Shown one piece after another: positions 7,827 to 18,800 of a stretch of DNA of 64,000 nt (the stretch's first letter is position 1; each line of letters opens with the position of its first letter). This DNA is from Parelaphostrongylus tenuis. Taxonomy: Eukaryota; Nematoda; Chromadorea; Rhabditida; Metastrongylidae. The position numbers and the translations under genes are program-made. The stretch spans positions 248,001 to 312,000 of the forward strand of contig JAHQIW010005360.1 in NCBI GenBank assembly GCA_019055375.1, read 5' to 3'. The notes under the pieces were generated by a model that worked only from the letters and a program-made list of their open reading frames with translations, made no database searches and was not told where the DNA came from.

Positions 7827-10800
7827 ATGTCTGAAGAAGCTCCTCCGACTACCACTACGACTCCTACTCCCATTGCTTCTAGTAATGAGAAAAATCTTGT
7901 AGTCTCTTTTATTCAGTTCATAAGACATAAGGTCTCAACAAACAAATGCACAGAAGACCAAGTCGAGGCATTGGAAGGTGGGTAGATCATCTTCGTCTTA
8001 AATCTTTCAGGATTGGATATTTAACGTGATCAGAATTTTCTAACAACGCGGAAATTAGCGCAGCACTGGCACGGGTAATGCAGTGGTAGCACGTGCTATC
8101 GGAATGGATGAAAAGCGGTTTCAACTTCCGTCTGATGTCAGATGTTTTGCATACCACTCAGCACTTTTGGATATAAATCTCTAACCGACCTAAGTATCAG
8201 GGCGATTTGCTGTTGTTTGTCTTTCTTCTCCTATGAGAAAGTTCTCTCAAATAAATACTGCAGTAATTTAGTTGTAATTATATCGGATATCCAATTCCTG
8301 GATTGATCGAGATAAAACTGCGTGTCTTCTTTCAGTAATGTTAACCTTCGTGACCGTGAACTAACGGCCTCTGCATCTCTAACTGGCAACTCTGGACGTT
8401 CGGCTCCACCTCCTCTGCATCTCCAACCCCAGCGTGCCCTTGTGAGACGAATCAGCGTGCCATTGCATTACACGACGGCCTGCGATTGTTAAACGCAACA
8501 ACCTGCCATTCTTAGATGCAGCTGCTTACCATTACTAGACGCAGCGCGCTGAGGGTTGGAGATGCAGAGGAAGTGGGGCAGACCGTCCAGAGTTGCCAGT
8601 TGGAGATGCAAAGGCCGTAGGTCCACGATCCCGAAAAAGTGAAGTGATTTGCCAAGCTTGAACCTCTGTCCAGGAGTTAAGCGCATGTGTTACCTTTACG
8701 AAAGGACGCGCTTATCACTGCATTGGAGAGGTTCTGTTCTGCAATCACTCTACCTGCGATGTCTTCTTTCAGTTGCTGTACAGTGTTTGGAGTCGGCCTT
8801 TGGACTTACAGATGCCAATTATGCCTTCCAGCCTTCTAAACCACTCTTAGATGTATTCACAGCCGCAGAGGGTCTGCCATCGGTTAGTGTTTTGTTTTCA
8901 TGTCTTAAGGTACGTATTTGTCTTTGAAGTTTCTTCTTTCTGTTATAATTTCTAGAACATGAGTACCATAGATAGTGGCAGTCTCTTTCCAGGGAGAAAA
9001 TGAACTACCAGAACCAACTCAAGCTGAAATTGACGAAGCTAATAAACTAAAGGAAGAGGTAATGTGAAGTGCTGTGCTGGGATCCGATTTTTGAAGGAAT
9101 AGTGCAAATTTTCGATGATTGCTGTAACTTTTTCTTCAAACGTTTTACAGGGAAACGATTTGATGAAATCATCTCAGTTTGATGCAGCTGTTAGTAAATA
9201 CAACGAAGCAATCAAGCTTAACAGGGATCCTGTCTATTTTTGTAACAGGTTCGTATGGCATTTGTTCATCTTTAATACTTAACCTGGATGTGATCCGTTC
9301 AGTATGATATTTTGAGGACAATGGAAATTTAGAGCTGCTGCGTACTGTCGTCTTGAACAATATGATCTTGCAATTCAGGACTGTCGAACCGCCCTAGCTC
9401 TTGATCCAAAATACAGCAAAGCATATGGAAGGATGGGGTGATTTTTTTTTTATTTATTTTAGAGTTTAAAGCATGTTTTTTCTATTTTCCTTCTTCGTGT
9501 CCAAGCATCGGTGCGCACGTATTCAGAGATATCATCTTTTTGATGGCCAAGTCAGTGACGAAGAATTTGGATGTAATTCTAAAGGGGTGGTGCAGTAACT
9601 ACTCCTCAAAACTGTCAAGTTTTACTCCTCTAAGGGCCTCACTTTTTGAAAGATTTCCATGGTTTGTCGATCCTGCACGGTGCGACTGTGATGAGGTTTT
9701 AGGGTCATAACAGGGTGCAAAAAATTGTAAATGTGATGACCTGTGTTTGCAGCTTTGCAGAGTCGTTTCAAAGGCGTCCATTAAGGACCTGTTTTTGAAA
9801 TAAAAATCATGTAGTGTCAAACGGTTATGTAACTTCACTTTCCTCTCTCATTTCATTGAACCTCGTTCATTATTATTACGTTTTCTCGTAAATTTTGACA
9901 CTAGAGCCATATACACCTGATTTATTAACAGAGGCTTTTAGCTGGATCGTTAATAGTCGTTCCATAGCCGAAATCTCAACAACTTTGACTTTAAAATTAG
10001 CATTCGTAAAGGTTTACAAAGAGAGCTGTCAGATCGAAAAGAAAACTACGTTTTATACTCGACGTAAATAGCTCGTCACTTGAACTTCATAATGGGTTTA
10101 TTAGTCAAAGTAAAAAAAAAAGGCTTATGCTCATAGAACCATAGAACTTCTGCACAATATCAGTGCAAAAGCCTGGATGTTTTTCCGGATTAAAAGAGGA
10201 TCTGGGCACAAACTTTTTTTTTTTGTTAAACTTTGCCAAATCAACCCGTTATGAAATTGAAGTGAAGGGTGTCGAGTGTAAAACATGGTTTTCTTTTCGT
10301 TCTGATAGCGTTCTTTTTTGTTGGAAGCCATCACGAAAGTCAATTTCAGAGTCAGGGTTGTTGAAATTTGGGCTGTCGAATAAGTATTGAAAATTCAGTT
10401 GAAAGCTCTGGTTAAATAAATTTGGTGTTTATTGCCTAGCCAAAACTTATGAGAAGACAAGATATAAATTTTGGACAAAGCTTTATACTGGATAAAAAGA
10501 TGTTCGAAACGGAAGGGAAATCGATCAAATTGAACATATACGCTTTGGAAGAAGTGGGTCTGCACCAATATTGTCAATGATTGCTGTTTCTCATATGAAT
10601 CATATTGAGTTGCAGAGAAAATCGCTTTACAGTATTATCATTGACATTTTAAGGACAAGACTGACGACTTCAAAGCTTTACTCAAAGCAAACAGTCTGTG
10701 AGATTCAACTGAAATATCGCGTGTCATTACATAGCAATGTTATCCATCCAAACAATGCACAAGCATTTCTGCGCAGTGTTACGAAGGGTGCCATACAGGG

Positions 10801-13800
10801 CGTTTCGGACCAATCTTTTGGTTCTGTCGTCCTGAAGTTCGTTGAAATTTTTCCTAGAAAAATTAGAATTTTACGAAGAGCATTTTTTTCATATTTTGAA
10901 ACGTTCTGTGGTAGTAGCGCTTAAAGAGAGCACGTTTGATGCGGTAGTTAGAGGTGCTCTGTGACTTTACGTGTCCCGTCAATCGATGGTTGATAGTTCG
11001 ATCCCGCTCTTAAGGCTCATCAACCTTTACGTCCTTGTGGGGTTGGATAATTTGTACTAGATTTGTCTAGGAGGACAGAAACACTGATTTGATACATCGT
11101 TAGGCTACTTCGAGTCATTGTAAAGTTCAGATATGCATTCAATCCTTCAAAGGATGCTAGATGAAAACGAATGCATACATTGATGCCCTTAGGAATTCGT
11201 CAACACCGAATGTTTTAGAGCTTGGTATTTATATTAGATGGCGGCAAATGAAAAACCGATCTCATTCGCTGGATGGGAACTTTGCATAGGAGTGTTAATA
11301 GTCATTCGAAAGCTTAGATTTCTGGCTACAGCTCCACTTGGCCGATTGTTGAAAAGACGTTTTCATAACGCTGCGAAATCCAAAATAAAGTTATGTTTCA
11401 CATCCGCCGTTCGCCTTCATGTTTATTACGCATATAATTCCCTAGAAGTACCAAAAGCTTATCAACGTGTGAAGGAATTTTTGTAGTATCTGAGTCAACT
11501 GTTTTATCGGGAGTTTCTTCCAAAGCGGAGAAAAATTTCCCAGCTGAATAACAACATGTCAAACACGATCGATCGCTCCGCTTCGTCTTGCCCCTGACCC
11601 GTCCCGTGAATTAGCCGGTGAGTAAGCTTGTCGAAAATGTACAAACTCGACCTCAGTTCCCCTGCTAAACGGTATTTCCAGGAATAGACGCAACGTTGGA
11701 GTCATTGATACTCACGCTATTAAATGATTACTAATAGTCTGAAGGAAGAGCTCTGTCCGCAGAGCTGGAAAGCACAAATCTTTTCTTTCTCTTGCATTAC
11801 TAGCTAAAGATCTTTGCAAAAAGCAAACATATTTTTGAGTCCTCAGAAACTTGTCTTATCGAATGAGTACTAGCACTCTAAGGAAGGAGTTTTGTCCAGC
11901 GAAATATAAGCGAGATAAGCGAAAACACGTGATCGTGTGAAACGTAGTTTTATTAAGATTTTCCCGCGTTATAGAAGGGCGTTTTTGGAAGCCAGCCAAG
12001 TGTAGCTGTATCCAGAGATTTGAGCTTTTGAATGATTACTAGAACTCTTATGATAAGTTCTCGTTCAACGAATGTGATTGGTTTCTCCTTTGTCGCCGTC
12101 TAACATATATATCGAGTTTTTTACTGCTTAAACCACAGTGACATATCTACTATCTCCATAATGCTGCCTATAGTAGATTCTGTGGTGTTTCACTTAGACT
12201 GAGTACGAGAATGCCCACTCTATTGAAAGGAAAAGTGTTCTGAAGTTTATGGATAGTGATGACTTTCCCATCCAATACAACCACCGGTAATGCAGCAACT
12301 TAGGAACCATCTTTACTCAGTTTAGCTACGAAATCAGTATGAATTTGTTTTATTCTTCTGAACCCTCTTCCAAGAACTTCGTGAGGAATGTATAGTGAAA
12401 TAACAAAAGAGTTGATTGAATTCAGCATAGTAGTAACTCGTAAACAAAAACAGTTTTTCGTGTTTGCTAAGGAAATAAAAATGTCGTAGTGTATGTAACA
12501 TTTCCGGAATGATTGTATCAGTGCAAATCACAATCATCCTGAAGCGCGCATATAGAACTGACGATTTACCTGACTTGGCTCTGATTTTGTCAAGTTGCCC
12601 CAAATATTTGTGGGATGTGTTACCCAATTTTCCTATATTTATCAATAGTGGTGTTCCAAGCATTGAAGTCTGGTTGTTGATTGAAAGTGCCTTATCACTC
12701 CTATAATTGTAAAAGCGGTATTAACAATAACAAGAGAATTCTAGGTTAGCCTTATCATGCCAAAATCGCTACCAACAAGCAGTAGATGCATACAAAAAGG
12801 CACTGGAACTTGATCCCAATCAGGAAAGTTTCAAGAACAACTTAAGAATAGCTGAGGAGAAAGTGAAAGAACTCGAGGCGGCTGCACAAGCAAGTGGAGT
12901 ACCTCCGGTAAACTACTTCTGTTTTGATGGAAATGTGTAAGTACCTTCGGTTATATGTTTCAGAACCCGTTCTCAGCACTATTTGCTGGTGCAGGAGGAG
13001 CAGGAACAGCAGATGGCGTAAACTTCGCATCGTTGTTCAGCAACCCGCAAATGCTGAACATGGCTCAGGTATCCAAGAAATGCTTAATCCCTAGAAAAAT
13101 TGTGAATGCTCACCTTATGTTAAGAATTTCGAATTTTGAATTGAACAAATTGTTTTATATCAGGAGGTGAATTTTTTAAAGCTAATTTTTCTTTCCATTC
13201 GTCACCAATGAGACCCTTTGGATCTATTAAATCATGAACTACCGAACTGGAGGGATGATGTAGAACTATTGGTTCGTTGGCGTGGCTCGCCACCATGTAA
13301 GGTACTGAATAATAGCAGGAACGACCTGGTAGTTCCTTTGAGATGCGTATGCATGATGTGTTAGTGTCACTTGTATGCAAATTGTATCTCTATTAATTTG
13401 ACCAGAAACATGCAGTGTTATTGAGAAGTACAGGAGATGTTTGAACATTCATCAATGAATAGACTTCTTGAAAACGCGTTGTGTCCACGAACACTAAAGT
13501 TGAGGAGAAAAACAGTCACGAGCCGTGGTATTACTCGATTGTGCTCACGTACTTGGCGTGGTCTTGGGAAGATAGCATTATCGGTCTGCAATGTTTTACG
13601 AATCTTGTGCGGCAACTTGATAGCCTGATTTCAATACCAATAGGTTAGAAAGAAAGTTCTGGGGCATTTGTAAGGATTTTGAATCTTATGCATGAAATTC
13701 AAACAAAAAATTATTAAATATTCTTCAAAATAAGGACCGTTGTTTTTTACGACTTTCTGCCTGCGATTTTTCTGCTGTGCCTTCCCTTTCAACTTCCTTG

Positions 13801-15545
13801 ATTTCATCGACTGCAGCTCGCTGTGAAAGAGCCCTTCTCCAATAATAACGCAATGAAACACGAACTTCGATTGTATCGTTGGACATAGCGGAGGTTTGCA
13901 ACATAGTGACGCATAAAGAAGAATAATATCTAGGCCTTCAGTGGAAAAAACCCACCTAAGAAAGTGTATTATTCCCGTGATTTGCATGGGAGTTATCTCA
14001 TACCTATTAAAGTGCTCCAGAACTTTCTTTTCAACCTAGTTATCCTCTCAAGGCTACGTCTGTCAGCCTCTGTATCATAATGGATTGGTGTGTTATATTG
14101 TCCAAGTGATTCTCTCCAGATTTTCGACATTATTACCTTGTCATTTTTAAGACTGAGAGAATGCAGGAAAGGGATAGCCAATTTACTAATCAATGTCTTG
14201 AAATAAGTCGGGTCAATGAGCAGTACCCATACGCCAAGGTAATCCAATGAGGTATCACAAAAATGTAAAGCTCAACTATGTCGCACTTCGATCTCCTCAG
14301 CAGACGTGTACTGTGTGGAGACAGAGGCTAACCTTCAGTTTCTGTTCAAAAATGATATCTCTGCTTTTCCTAGGAAAATCATCTTGGTACAGGAACTTCT
14401 GCATACTACAAAACATCATAAATGAAAGTTTTTCCTGAAAATGTCTATCAAACGGAAGTAGTGAGAACGAAATTCGTAGTAAACGGTTTTTCTTGGGAGC
14501 CGTTATTGTTCAGCGGAGCAAAATTTGTGATTTCTTTTCGGTTTTTTTGTTGTCTTTCTACATTTTGAACGACTTTATTGTCGAGCTAAGCATCTCATGC
14601 GGAAAATGAGGAAGACATATTCCATTTCATCTCGATTCCGTGAATATTTTTGGCTTTCACATTTCTAAATCCTGTTTGTGAAATCCTGATGGTAATAATA
14701 TCCCATGTTACATGAACAAGAGAATTTTATGTTATTGTAGGACTGATCAGTGCTAATGGTCGTAAATCAGAAACGCTGTTTTATGTGCCAAGATGTTGAA
14801 AGTCATGTAATCTAAACATGTGTTAAGTCTCAACAAAGCTTCCACAATTTTTAACAGTATCAAACGTTCAAACTGTAATGTTGTGAGATTCACTTTCTAA
14901 TCTTTCTTTTATATTAAGTCTCTGATGAATGATCCGAACATTCAAAACATGATGGGACAATTGATGGCGGGTGGAGCTGGGTTTGGAAACATATTTCAAG
15001 CTGGACAGCAGGTGCCTAATTTCGTACATCTTACTGATTTTTGCATCTATTTCGTTAACCTTGGCCTAGATTATTTCACTTGGTATATCCAGAATAAGAG
15101 AGCTAATGCAACTGACTTTCATGAAAGGCGATGACTTAGATCAGAGGGTTATCTTAGGAATACTCAACAACTAACAGAGAAAATCGTGTTAGGTCTACGT
15201 TTAGAAGCTAAGAGCCGTGTGTTAATTTATCTTCACTTCTTCTTTTGAATGTTGCTGATTATGCTAAATTTACTCTGTGTTCATGTTTATATCCTTCTTT
15301 TTCACAGATAAGTAGTTGAGTTTCTTCTTACGCCACTGAATGATTTTTTTTAAGCTGGCGCAGCAAATGCAGCAAACAAATCCTGAATTCGTTGAACAAC
15401 TTAGACGGCAGTTTGAGGGTCATGGACGGAGTAAGTGCACTGAAGTATTTGTTTTTGTTTAAGGCTTTTTTCATGATTTGATCTTGAAGGTGATGGAAAT
15501 AATGAGAGCGGTGGAAACAGCCAACCGGATCAACAGCAAGGATAA
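7827..15545 (+). CDS. sgt-1: SGT-1, small glutamine-rich TPR co-chaperone
   Basis: Ten exons join in phase: 7827-7977, 8773-8882, 8993-9058, 9151-9248, 9333-9437, 12745-12907, 12964-13068, 14919-15011, 15355-15430 and 15490-15545, giving 340 residues, near the usual SGTA length. Residues 1-80 form the SGTA N-terminal dimerisation region ([11 protein letters not shown], then [10 protein letters not shown]). Three TPR repeats occupy about 105-206 ([54 protein letters not shown]). They carry the carboxylate-clamp type residues with which SGTA binds Hsp70/Hsp90 C-termini. A Gly/Ala-rich and Asn/Met/Gln-rich tail follows ([25 protein letters not shown]), the hydrophobic-client-binding region. SGTA proteins act in the cytosol, sorting tail-anchored and mislocalised membrane proteins. 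Introns 5 (3.3 kb) and 7 (1.85 kb) are large; intron 5 is full of repeats. It is convergent with the LRR gene. Confidence 0.95.
8044..8150 (+). repeat. tRNA-headed repeat in sgt-1 intron 1
   Basis: GGGTAATGCAGTGGTAGCACGTGCTATCGG, then GGATGAAAAGCGGTTTCAACTTCCGTCTGA, matches the module of the foldback at 1835-2216 with mutations. It is followed by GCATACCACTCAGCACTTTTGG, like the CTCACCACTTAATTCT flank there. It is a diverged copy of the same tRNA-derived family. Confidence 0.45.
8363..8622. repeat. Foldback hairpin in sgt-1 intron 1
   Basis: GGCCTCTGCATCTCTAACTG, then CAACTCTGGACG, then CTCTGCATCTCCAACC on the left is mirrored on the right by GGTTGGAGATGCAGAGG, then CGTCCAGAGTTG, then CAGTTGGAGATGCAAAGGCC. 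The arms are about 70 bases with a loop of about 110. No transposase or SINE part is seen. Confidence 0.65.
9888..10451. mobile_element. Mariner-type MITE in sgt-1 intron 5
   Basis: The right end (AAATTTGGTGTTTATTGCCTAG, then CCAAAACTTATG) is the inverse of the left terminal repeat of the element at 2601-3953. Its left end (TTTTGACACTAGAGCCATATACACCTGATTTA) is the matching inverted repeat. Inner arms also mirror (GAAAAGAAAACTACGTTTTATACTCGAC against GTCGAGTGTAAAACATGGTTTTC). No transposase frame is present. Confidence 0.65.
10930..11225 (+). mobile_element. SINE-1 copy 2, in sgt-1 intron 5
   Basis: The head GATGCGGTAGTTAGAGGTGCTCTG is followed by a box B-like GATGGTTGATAGTTCGATCCCGCTC. The body matches the family (CTAGATTTGTCTAGGAGGA, CGAGTCATTGTAAAG, GATATGCATTCAATC, GAATGCATAC, GTCAACACCGAATG). 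It has the same orientation as sgt-1. Confidence 0.7.
11232..12110. repeat. Foldback family B, copy 2, in sgt-1 intron 5
   Basis: The left arm ATTAGATGGCGGCAAATGAAAAACCGATCTCATTCGCTGG is mirrored by AACGAATGTGATTGGTTTCTCCTTTGTCGCCGTCTAA at the right. Inner blocks CATTCGAAAGCTTAGATTTCTGGCTACAGC and GCTGTATCCAGAGATTTGAGCTTTTGAATG also mirror. About 500 bases of unrelated sequence separate the arms. Confidence 0.65.
13069..14918 (+). other. Large sgt-1 intron 7 without recognised element
   Basis: The 1850-base intron between the NMAQ and SLMNDP exons contains only short open frames without family resemblance. No SINE, foldback or transposon remnant was recognised. Confidence 0.5.
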
Positions 15546-15853
15546 ATTGTAACTGGTGCTTATGTTTTTCACTCTTCTTCTTCCTTTTGTTGCTTAACAC
15601 ATGGTTTTGTTACTGAGGTTCAAGCTTAATGATATTTGAGTGCTTAATAATCCCTAGGATTGTGATAAAAGATATTTATGTTATTTCTTCAACAATAACG
15701 ATGTCAAAAGGCAAAAATAACATGGCTGAGCACTATCGGTATGATAGACTGCATACAACATATCCTCTTTTCAGTTTGCAACAAATTATCACAGCATGAC
15801 ACTGGTTATATCGGTACTAAGTGCAAATTTTACAAGTAGGTGTGCGCCGTAAT
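15546..15853. other. Convergent 3' spacer between sgt-1 and the LRR gene
   Basis: The 308 bases between the two stop codons must hold both 3' UTRs. No exact AATAAA is visible on the plus strand, so the polyadenylation signals are variants or the UTRs overlap into the opposite gene. Confidence 0.5.
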
Positions 15854-18800
15854 TTAACAGATAACTTTTTGAATACACGCATCTCTAAGGAACTGGAGCG
15901 CCTTGTCAGTGAATTTTGGTCGACCTGGAATATCGTGATGATCATTTACCAGTAAACTGCGTTATTCACAAGTACCTGAGTAGTCAGCATATGAGATCCA
16001 CTCTAGGTCAGGACAGAACTGAGCAAGGGTATAGATGGACTTGTCCGTGCATGCGGTACCACGGATACGAACTTCTCTTAGTGGACAACGCCTTAAATTA
16101 GGAATTGGAAGGAAATATTGAGCGGATCATAAAGTTTGTGAAATGAGATAGGTAGACGTCTCTTACAGCGCTGCATTACGTCAGTATAAGGGTATTGCTT
16201 ATCATTTTTTTACCACCAACCTTGCAAGTGCCGCCATGCCTTTGTCGCTTACCCATCGGCAACCATTGAGATTGATACAACGTAGCTGTCGACAGTTATC
16301 ACCGAGAATCGCTAGAAATCGGTCATCAACTGACAGCATTTGCGAGGTTTCGAGATCCTAGAATATATTATACAGAAACTAAGGTCTAATATTTGTGATA
16401 GATAGTCTCGTATGAAGTGAATTAATGGGAGAGTTCGATTCCTTAGGATGCAAGGGAAAACTTATACCGCAGAAAATTTGCAATACGGCGAATAAATGAC
16501 TTTGTGCAAGTACTGTAGCAGGTTAGGCAGTTGTACTCATGAAGCGATTGTATAGATATCAAGTGAGATGTTTGTTTGCTATGGAGTAATGTGTACTGAC
16601 CTATTAATTCATCTTCTTGTCATTGCACAGATGGTTTCGGGTAACAATATCAAATGACACTGGAGAAAATTGTGTAAACTTACAATGAGATTTCTCGCTC
16701 CACGAGCTATGGCGAATAGTACCCTGTAGGTGATCCTCATTCGACATATTTTCAGTGAACGCAGGCGACATCCTTGTGACTTAGCTCCACCTAAAAAAAA
16801 CATATTGAAAGAAAAACCGGAATCGGACTTTGGCGGATTAATTTCTGGTTTAGTCCAATTTTTTCAGATTGAACTAACTATAACTCTCGGTTGAAAAATC
16901 AATGGATACCATAATGTTATTCTTAAGTCTGTACTATATCAACTGTAACAAAAAGAGTTCCATTAGAAGCCACATCAAATCAAAGTGATCAGGTCTCAGG
17001 TGAGGTCGCGGGTTGAATAATCTGATCTGCGTTTTTTTATAGACGTTAATTTGCTAAGTAGTTAGATTATTGTTGACACTGTCACAAGTTCGATTCTTCG
17101 ACTAGTTAATACCCTGTCACTGTCTGTAACGAGCTACCTGCGAAGTATCGTTGCAGAATGCTTGTGCTGAGATGATTGACGTCAAGTGCAAGGTGTGTTA
17201 AATTTGGTGTACACTCTACAATCAGACGCAAAGAATCGTCAAAGAGACGCGGAGTGGCCACCTGAAGATAAAATTAGTAGATAATACGGTTAAGGAAGCT
17301 TTACAAAAGAAAGTAAAATTGTTCAATAAACAAGGAATGTTTAGAAAAGGGCGAGACTTTGTTAAATTTCGACAGATTTTGCGCAGTTAAGAGCCACTTG
17401 AGTAATACCACGTCTTGGGAGGCTTAGTACCTTACCCAGAAAACTCTTAAGAAACAAAATATTGAGATTCCAGAAGCTATTGTGACCAGCAGTGCACCTT
17501 CTCTTGTATTGCTTTATTTATGCGAAAAGTCTGACAACTAGGTCCATGATCTTCCTGTTATTCACTCAACATTTAATGGATCTGGTTTTTAAGTGCTCTC
17601 TATCCACCGGTAATCTTCAGGAAATAGACCTGTCATCACACTGCTTTCTGACATATTGGTCTGTGTGGTAACGTCTCTAATCTTCACCATTCGTCGTAAG
17701 ATATTAGGTTTACCTATCTCATATGCGTGATACTGGATTCGTAATATCGAGTGAACCTCAGTCCTGATCAGGCATTATCGAGGCATCTAAGGAGTAGATT
17801 CATGACGCTCTCGGTGGTTCTGTCGTGTTCAATTTTTTCCTTGACCTTCTTATGAATTAGCTATCGGCAAATTGCATTTTCCCGACCAACTTTGGTACAA
17901 CGTTGTTCAACATAGAATTGTGGAATGAGATACACAATTGGAATATTCGCACACTTTCGTTCCGTTTTGTGTGAGCGAGAAAGCAAGAACAAATCCGTTT
18001 CTCGTGAACATCATTTTTGAATGTAATCTTTTGACTAATTTTCTGAGAAAAGCTATGACGATTATGTCGATAGCAGTACTTCCATAAAAGGGATTAGAAA
18101 GTAAGTCAGGATAGCGACTATTTTTGAATTCCGCTGCACTCTTCTGGTTCTTGTGGAGAATTGTGGTTCCACCAATTTTCAAAAGCTTAGGCTTAGGTTT
18201 AGGCCTTGAGCCTAAGCCATTTCTGAAAGAAAAATTAATGGGACCACAGCCCTCCAACAAGACCTCGCACAGGAGACCTTTCTCTGATCCCGTGTAGATC
18301 TTCGAGAAAGCAGTGAAGTCATTGGTGTGAAACATTCGATTTTCTACGATATAGTTCATTTTTGTGTTTACTCTTCATCAGGAGATCTCGACAGCTAACG
18401 TTGAAACTTATCTTCTTTTTTCTTTTCTTTTCTTTTGCTTTTGGACTTGTAAGTTGCTGTAAATAGTTGAGTCTCAATCTTTAGACCTGATCTCCATCCT
18501 TTTGTGGGCTTAGAAAAGCCTTGATCTCGTTTTTGACAAGCTTAATGTTGAGGTGTAGACGGCGAAGACTGTCAAAACCACGTTGATTCACGCCTTCAAA
18601 TGAATCCTTTCCTGTCATTAGCTGCTGGGAATAGGTGGTCAATGCCCAATTAGTGCTGACGAGAACATCGCTCCCGTTTGTACCTGCACTGTCTTACATT
18701 CGTCTACTTCCAGTACTGTTGACTGACTTCTTTCAACTCAAAGAAATCAGGACTTTTATTCCAGCTAGTTTTTGAGAATAGCACAAAACAGGTGGCTTGT

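Noticed and set aside
9438..9838. Open frames just after sgt-1 exon 5 on both strands
   Set aside because: The plus frame begins inside the intron donor, and the next sgt-1 exon at 12745 continues the TPR in phase.
17907..18359. 150-codon open frame inside LRR intron 7, same strand as the gene
   Set aside because: It lacks LRR pattern and splice sites in the required phase; including it would disrupt the phase-consistent exon chain.
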